Assembly (NCBI GenBank): GCA_973895155.1
Contig: OZ316899.1
Span: 8,246,001-8,310,000 of the forward strand
Reading direction: 5' to 3'
Source of the DNA: Marsupella aquatica
Lineage: Eukaryota > Marchantiophyta
DNA: 64,000 nucleotides
In this document: positions 58,028-64,000 of the stretch, one piece after another
Layout: every line of letters starts with the position of its first letter
How positions within the stretch are numbered: the first letter of the stretch is position 1
Made by a program: the position numbers and the translations under genes
Notes under the pieces: model-generated
Databases searched by the model: none
What the model saw: the letters and a program-made list of their open reading frames with translations, nothing else
Told to the model about the DNA's origin: nothing

Positions 58028-58344
58028 CACCGTGCCAGGAAACAGTAAAAAGGAAACAACAAACAGTAAAATGGATGAGAATTTTTGGAAATGTTTGGGA
58101 ATTTTTTTGGGAATTTTTTTTTGTGGGAAATTTTCTCCTTTTTTTTGGTTTGTATTTTTGACAATTTTTTACTAGCGCCCCAAGCTAGTAATAGTAGCGC
58201 CTGGCGCTAGCCAAAAATGATCGTTTTAAAAAATATTTTGAAAATTTTGAGTTTTAATAAGAAATTTTTTATATCTCATTTTTGCTCATAACAGTAAAAT
58301 TTTGCTCATAACGGGATATTATTTTCCTGTTTCCTGACACGGTG
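58028..58344. mobile_element. MITE-like element with 18-bp terminal inverted repeats
   Basis: The left end CACCGTGCCAGGAAACAG (58028-58045) and the inverse of the right end CACCGTGTCAGGAAACAG (58327-58344) differ at one base. TAA lies beside both ends (58024-58026 with one extra C, and 58345-58347), a possible 3-bp target duplication. The interior is AT-rich, repeats AACAGTAAAA, and holds two TAGCGCC..GGCGCTA-type palindromes (58173-58187, 58195-58209). It has no coding capacity. Confidence 0.65.
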
Positions 58345-58732
58345 TAAAGCCTCTGCGGGAGATTGTTGGTCACGACTGAATGTTTGCCTCCGAAGTTGAG
58401 CAAGGCGAACCGATGTGCTGCCGCAATTCTGCAAAGAATGTAGGCTTGTTGCACATTCAATGGTGCTTCCAAGCTTGTGTGATCGATTGGAGCTTGTAGG
58501 TGTGATCAGTAATTGGTGAGCTAGCATGATTGACGGACAATCAGACGACATTGGATTGAGTTCTTTGATTGCCAAAGTAACTTTATTTGCGCAGGCTTTG
58601 ATTTGGTTGCTTTTGATTTGCGGATAGTTGTAAAATTTTGTTTGCCTCTCCAGGATTTGACATTGTTGGCGCCTTAGCCATTGATGTTACAATTGACATG
58701 ATTTCTTTGTTGTTTGCAGACCTCATTAGAGC

Positions 58733-59220
58733 TAGGAGGTGCGGACGTTGCACGGGGCAAACAACATTAGAGCTAGGAGGTGTGGACGCTGCACTGGGTG
58801 CTTGAGCCAAATGTCCCCTAAGCTCAGACAAGACTGGTATATTTTGGTCCTGTCATTATAATCTTTTGAGGCAAGAGGATTAAGCTTAGGTCCGTATAGT
58901 ATGGCGCTCTTGCCCTTATAATATGTTGAACGCCAGGGGATTAAAAGTCCCGAGATGGAGTCTCCTCCATGTACACTAATTCAATTGTGGAAATGCTGCT
59001 AGAACTTGCATTTTAGGCGTTCGAGCTAGGACAACATTGGAGCCGGGAGGTGCGGGAGGTAGAGCCAAACGGACAGGTATACTTAAATGCTCTTGCCCTA
59101 TAAATCTTTTGACACAAGGGGATGAAGCTCAGGTTTGGATCTAGTATGGCGCTCATGCCCTTATCATTGGTTCAACATCAGGGGATTGAACTTTGTGAGA
59201 GTCTCCGTCATGTTTATACA
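58733..59220 (+). repeat. Old ~246-bp tandem duplication
   Basis: The block at about 58850-58975 (AATCTTTTGAGGCAAGAGGATT..TATGGCGCTCTTGCCCTTAT..CAGGGGATT) recurs, diverged, at about 59098-59215. GAGCTAGGAGGTG phrases occur at 58729, 58769 and 59041. It is non-coding. Confidence 0.65.
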
Positions 59221-59255
59221 ATCATCCAGCAGTTGTCAGTTGCATTAGGCAACAT

Positions 59256-61991
59256 TTGAAATGGGGCAAGAGGTGGAAAGCATACATTTCTCTCGGATGC
59301 TCGTTAGTTGTCATTAGTTTCATTGATCCTGGCAGACCGGAGCAGTCGCTTAGCCAGATGACTATACCACCGCTTGGGGACTCACATTGTCGTGACAAAT
59401 CTGGTCCGTCTGAGTTGGCCATTTATCCTGAGAAGCATCCTGAACGGGGGTGGACTGTTGACGACTTTGCAAAGGACCTTGACTACTTCCACCATGTGAT
59501 TGGCTTGCCTAATGACTCGGGAAAGATCCCAAAATACCTCACTGCCAAAGATGTGCCAACTACAGCGTTGGAGGCGCATTTTGGAGTGAAGGACAAGAAG
59601 AATGGTTATAAGAAGGAAGGGATTGTGGGGATTCCTGCTGAGGACATCCACAATCTGATCTGTGCATTAGATGGGATCAAGAAATTCCAGCAGTACACTT
59701 TGGAGGTTGCCAGGGGACTATACTATGAGCGCATCTTGAAGAAGGCAGTGAACTGGGCAGCTTGTGGTGTGGACAAGCACAGAGGGAAACTAAGACTAAG
59801 GTTTGTGCGCAAAACTCCTCCGTGGCTTGATTTTCCACCATGGAAGCGGATTGAGCACATGTATACCCCGCCTCCAGGCTTAAGTTTGAATGGTGTAAGC
59901 GAGTTATCAAAGTGTGGGTCAACAAAAAGGAGTGGAGTTCCAGAAGATTGCCTTAGGGTCCTTCACAATCCATTGAAGGACTGCAAAACAAAGGATTCAG
60001 ATGTACCCCTGGATGTAGGAGGTAACAGTGATGTGAAACATTTGCATGGTGTGATATTGAGCATTGAGGCACCTCCATCCTTAGCATCAGAGCCTGTGCA
60101 AGTGAATATTGAGCAACTGAGCAAGCACGGTGCATCCCGGCCAAGCAACCAGATCAGGACTTTTTAGGAGGCAAAGATTCTACCTCGCAAGAGGTCACAT
60201 TTGAAGAGCCAAAGGTACAATGTCATGGCGTCACTACTAGCACACCTGTTTTAGGAAAGCATGTAGTTTTGGAATCCCAGCTAGGGGTTGTGGAGCGCTG
60301 TCTTTGAGAGCTTGGCCCGAAGGCAGAGAAGGCTCAAAATGTTGCAGTCACGTGCAAAGCACGGATGGATACTGTTTAACTTGAGCTCAAAGAGCTTGGA
60401 CTGGTGTTGCGTGAATTACAAACTCATAAGGCTAAGTACTTGGCGGAAATGGATAAGATACATAGTGCTATGGAGGCAAAGGTGGCAGAGAAGAACCAAC
60501 TTTCTGATGATATTGCCTTGTTCAAAGCAAAGCTGGAAGATCCTGATGACGATGACCCAGAAGGAGGTTCTGATCAGGTAACTATACTTCAATCAAGTTC
60601 CTTATGTGTTTTGAAGTACTGGCTTCAATGTCTTGAATCTTGTTTTTGTATTGTTCTTCATTTTGTGTTCTTCATAAGTAATTGTCGTACATAACATCTG
60701 AACCAGTTGGGTTGGGACTTTTGTAGGCAATCTATGAGGATTATCGAGCCAGATTTCTAGCGTGTTGCAATGAAACAAATCATTTGAAAGATTCCTTATT
60801 GTTGCAAGAGGTGTAACATGAACTTTTACTCCCTTAGATCCAATCAAAGATGATGGAGTTGAGTAGATTGGATGATGAAGAGTACTTTGGAGTTAGCAAT
60901 GTGCAAACCTTGTCAGATACTGCAGACAAGCTTACAAAATTGTATGATGCGGTAAATGCAGAGTGCTCTAGACTTAAACAGCACATGAGTAAAGGCGTAG
61001 TTTATGTAAGCCCTGTTACAATTCTGTGTCCCCTACAGTCGGAAGAAAATTGTTTCCCCATTACAGAATGCCCAGTTTGCTCTCTTGGCTTCTTTTGTAA
61101 TAATTGGGTTCCAACACCTTGTGGCTATTGTTACCATCCAAGTTGTTTGTTTCCCTTGCTCCAAAGGGATGAGAGTATAGCCCCTAAGTGCGAAGCTTGT
61201 TCTGAAGTGCTTCATCTAGGACGGCTCGAGTGTTGGGGTTCACCTCAAATGGACCATGCAGAGGTAGTGAAGTTAGTGGATGAGTGGGGTTTGCAAGAAC
61301 AGTCCATCTCTTTCAAGAAGGACCTAATTGATTTGTACAACAACCATGGCTTCAATATTGAATCTAGGAGGAAGAATCAAGCAGCCAAGCACAAGAAAGT
61401 GACAAAGTTTTATTCACAAGTATAGCACCAAACCTGGTCAGTTGTTGTGAGTTCATGATTTGGCTAAGAAGTTTGTAAGTATTAGTGGGTAGATGGCTTC
61501 ATGGCTGCTCAAAACTAAATCTGGCATGTATTGTGTTGTAGGAAAGTGTGAAGAAATCAACACTGTACCAGAAAACTGTTGGAAGAGCTGCGCATGTAGA
61601 TCATGGACTGCTTAGAGTTGCCGTAGAGAACCCACTTGAAGTAACCACTAAGACTTGCAATGAGTTTCACAATGCAGCCCGGAAGGTGATGGGTGAGGAG
61701 GACCTGGCAATTCTGAAGGTCGAGAAGGGCAATGTTGAGTCTATCCCAGAACTTGGTTCAGTTGTGCAGAATTTGTCAACTGGTTCTCATCCTGATAGTA
61801 CGACTCCTACGAAGGGGAGTAAGAGACAGCGAACAGAAAAGAGCACAGAGTCCTTTGCAGTTAGGAAGAAATTGAGGGAAACTACCATCAGTCAAGGATT
61901 GGGAGTAGATGTTAATATAAAGTCAAATCTTAAATCAGTATCAGGAACCAGAGGACGAGGAAGAGGTTGTGCTGATGCTAAGAAACAGTAA
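59256..61991 (+). pseudogene. Decayed multi-exon gene: conserved N-domain, coiled coil, RING-like zinc finger
   Basis: The first block (59256-60160) encodes YPEKHPERGWTVDDFAKDL, FHHVIGLPND and WLDFPPWKRIEHMYTPPPG. After a frameshift near 60155 comes LGKHVVLESQLGVVERCL and a coiled coil to 60578, with TGA and TAA where CGA and CAA are likely. The donor is CAG/GTAACT. Short exon 60727-60810 leads to 60840-61425: more helix, then CPVCSLGF..PTPCGYCYHPSC..KCEAC, a RING/PHD-like Cys-His set. Block 61548-61991 adds a basic Arg-Gly tail (GTRGRGRGC). The start is uncertain. I do not recognise the family; a zinc-binding, perhaps ubiquitin- or chromatin-related role is only inferred from the motif. Confidence 0.5.
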
Positions 61992-62184
61992 TAAGTGAGG
62001 TTGATTAATCTAGACTACTGATTGACTTTGTAGTGCCATTAATACCTTTCCCAAGTGGAGTGTTATCCTTGCAGGTGTGTTTGAAGCAACACCAAGGTCA
62101 GCGGCTTGCTAGATGGCCAACTTTTCAACCAAGTGTTACTACTTTAGTTTAGTAGGATGATTTGGAGATTATTCCTTAATACTT

Positions 62185-62530
62185 GACTCAATACTCAGCG
62201 GTATTACTGGGTACCAATACTCGAAAGTATTATTTGCCAATACTTGGCAGTATTACTCCAATTACTTGGTGGTATTGGTCACCAGTACTCAACGGTATTG
62301 GGTAGGTATTAAGCAGGATTGGTCAATACTCTGAGGTATTCGTCACCAATACTCGACGGGTATTGGATTCTAATACTCGAGGGTATTGGTCAACAATACT
62401 TGAGGGTATTGGTCGACAATACTCAGAGGTATTGTCTACCAATACTCAGCGGTATTGGTCACCAATCTATACTTGGGGTATTGGTCACCAATACTTGGCG
62501 GTAATGGTCTTGGTATTGGTTACTTGTACT
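62185..62530. repeat. Minisatellite of short hairpins
   Basis: There are about twelve units of ~30 bp containing CCAATACTCGNGGGTATTGG and close variants. Each unit is itself an inverted repeat (AATACY..GGTATT), so the array can form a row of hairpins in either strand. The short open frames in it are by-products. Confidence 0.85.
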
Positions 62531-62721
62531 CAGGAGTTTTCCGTGGTCGGGAAGTATGATGTCTGTAGTGGTTACAGAAGCTACTAGTTTATAGTGAAGT
62601 GCTTGCCATCCTTTCTTCACAATCAGTATTTGAAACGACAAATGATTTGCAATCCTTTCTTCTAGCTTGAATTGCTTAATTCAAGTGTTAGTTCCATTCA
62701 TTTCTGCAGGACTCCTGCAGA

Positions 62722-63063
62722 TTGAGGCAGCCGAGAGGAGCTTGGGACAATGGCTATGGATATGACAATGGTGGAGCATTAATGAGAACCAGGGATACTG
62801 GTTCATTTTCTGATGCTATTGTGAGTATTGTGAATTTCTCGTCAATGTTCCCTTATCCTCGTAGATTTACATACAAGGCATGCCCACACCGAGAAGGAAA
62901 CGGCCGTTTGTGCTTGCTATCAAAGGAGTTGCGCCCTGATTCGTGTGGGCATGGGTTGAAGGGTGTTGACAAGTATCGTTTTGAGGTTGTCATTGTTGAT
63001 GCGGTTACGGGCACGCAAAACCGCTTAAGGCTACCATATGGGATAGTGCCTCAGTTTGGTTAG
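62722..63063 (+). CDS. Unassigned exon-like reading frame
   Basis: This is a 113-codon stretch preceded by a plausible acceptor (TTTCTGCAG at about 62701-62709). It reads SFSDAIVSIVNFSSMFPYP, FTYKACPHREGNGRLCLL, PDSCGHGLKGVDKYRFEVV, ending TAG at 63061. Cys and His are spaced like a small zinc-binding module. It could be a further exon of the gene at 59256 or of a separate gene. The family is not recognised. Confidence 0.35.
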   Translation: MRQPRGAWDNGYGYDNGGALMRTRDTGSFSDAIVSIVNFSSMFPYPRRFTYKACPHREGNGRLCLLSKELRPDSCGHGLKGVDKYRFEVVIVDAVTGTQNRLRLPYGIVPQFG

Positions 63064-63093
63064 GCTTAGAACCTTCAGAATGGGGTAGCGAGG

Positions 63094-63590
63094 ATCATCA
63101 GTTATCACTGGCTGATAACTGATATCAATTGTTGATATCAGTTCTCAGTTTTGTCGCCTTGAAATTTTTGAATCTCAGTTGAGCAACTGAGATGGGGTCT
63201 TCGCACTTCCACGCATCTCAGCCGAGCAGTTGAGATTGACTCAATCTCAGCTGACCTTGCCAAGATTGATGCACGGACAAAAAATACGGGAAAATTTTTT
63301 TTTTGAAAATTTCTGAATTTTTTTTATAATAAAATTCTGACAAAATTTTGTGTCCGTAACGTACGGACACCTGGCCATCTTGGTGGGTCTCGCCAAGATG
63401 TGGTGTCCGTACGGTATGGACACATATGGTAAAAAAATTCAAAAAAAGTTTTTTGTTCTCGATCAAAGTTTGAGAAAAAAAATTGGATTTTTTTTTTGCA
63501 TTTTTTTTGGCACCGCAACTTGGCGGCCTCTCTGAGATGACATGGCGACTGATATCAGGTTGACCGATGGAAACACTGATAACTGATGAT
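63094..63590. mobile_element. Fold-back element with nested palindromes
   Basis: The left end ATCATCAGTTATCA (63094-63107) is exactly inverted at the right end TGATAACTGATGAT (63577-63590). Inside are smaller inverted repeats: ATCTCAGTTG/CAACTGAGAT (about 63172-63193), GTGTCCGTA/TACGGACAC, CATCTTGG/CCAAGATG and GTGTCCGTAC/TATGGACAC (63350-63423). T-rich runs lie at 63290-63330 and 63485-63510. It has no coding capacity and no clear target duplication. Confidence 0.65.
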
Positions 63591-63608
63591 GTAGCTTTAC
63601 TCCTTCAA

Positions 63609-63859
63609 AATTCAGAGGTTGTAATGAGCAGGAGCAATGGGATTATGTCCGGGCCGTAGCCTTGCAGGGTCGTAGGTGTGAAGTGGCTCTGCGGGTTAAA
63701 GAAGGGGAACTCTCTGTGGAAGTTTTGAATGTGTTGGGGACGTATCCTCCCCTCCCCTCCCCCCTCTCATTGAGACCAGTACCACAGGGATCTCCCCTTT
63801 TGAAGCAACTGGAGGACATTGTTTTGGAGTTACGTAGGCAAGAGTTAGGCGAGGCATAG
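63609..63859 (+). CDS. Unassigned exon-like reading frame
   Basis: The frame reads YVRAVALQGRRCEVALRVKE, VEVLNVLGTYPP, LLKQLEDIVLELRRQELGEA, ending TAG at 63857-63859. It has balanced, protein-like composition and lies just beyond the fold-back element. It may be the last exon of the gene that includes 62722-63063, with the element sitting in the intron. There is no family match that I can name. Confidence 0.3.
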
Positions 63860-64000
63860 ATCGCAGCATCTTTGAAGTGTAGCAATGGGAGCTGTAGACT
63901 TGCAATACTTGTTTGGCAATTTTCAGAGCAATTTTTGGATGCGGAATAGGATGTTCTTACCTCACTTGCCTCGCTCCATTAGTCTTTATAGGTCAGTGAG

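Noticed and set aside
58306-58831. Possible minus-strand gene with Ser/Pro-rich frames
   Set aside because: The frames are short and low in complexity, overlap a diverged tandem duplication, and have no recognisable domain.

Overview
The window looks like a transposon-rich nuclear segment of a large plant-type genome. The evidence is spliceosomal introns with GT..AG ends, Ty3/gypsy retroelements, CACTA- and MULE-like DNA transposon sequence, a 5S rRNA relic and three (TTTAGGG) telomere-type units at 27933-27953. A charophyte alga such as Chara, or another early-diverging streptophyte, is my best guess, but the sequence alone does not prove it. Almost every coding region is broken by stops or frameshifts. 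Many of the stops look like C-to-T changes (CAG to TAG, CGA to TGA).

Left part (1-25058): one old Ty3/gypsy element (here 'A', + strand) sits inside a ParB-like gene and has itself been hit at least four times. A non-autonomous CACTA element (5904-7513) lies in its 5' LTR. A second retroelement ('B', - strand) entered the same LTR and runs off the left edge. A 4771-bp solo LTR of B (13476-18246, target duplication ATACC) and a deleted retroelement 'C' (18304-21563, - strand) both split A's integrase. Removing the insertions restores A's order: LTR, PBS, gag, protease, reverse transcriptase, RNase H, integrase, LTR.

The most unusual feature is the LTRs of A and B. B LTRs are about 4.7 kb and contain a ~1200-codon reading frame between the LTR start and the PBS. 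It encodes an N-terminal region, a 'FGLP' domain, a Pro-rich region and a long coiled coil. Four B LTR copies are present (405-5085, 13476-18246, 35437-38668, 44887-48568). A's LTRs carry a second version of the same plan (22669-24633 plus the coiled coil at 5086-5573), behind a TATA box at 22563. Gag and pol of A and B are related and share one primer-binding site.

Middle and right (25-64 kb): two paralogous genes encode a ParB/Srx-like domain (25062-26886 on -, 40771-44788 on +) and share an intron at the same codon and phase. Four copies or pieces of a MULE-like transposase family with a SWIM zinc finger lie nearby (30420-31179, 31646-35436, 38669-39872, 54121-54520). One copy of each family is arranged head to head around 39873-40770. 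Their introns and spacers carry two families of short perfect or near-perfect palindromes: TAGCGCCNGGCGCTA and GACGCTTTNNGAAGCGTC. Tandem arrays (400-bp, 169-bp, 54-58-bp and hairpin minisatellite units), two small terminal-inverted-repeat elements and a fold-back element fill much of the rest. The right end holds a decayed gene for a coiled-coil, RING-like protein (59256-61991), a C2H2 zinc-finger protein relic (54521-56767, -) and unassigned small exons.
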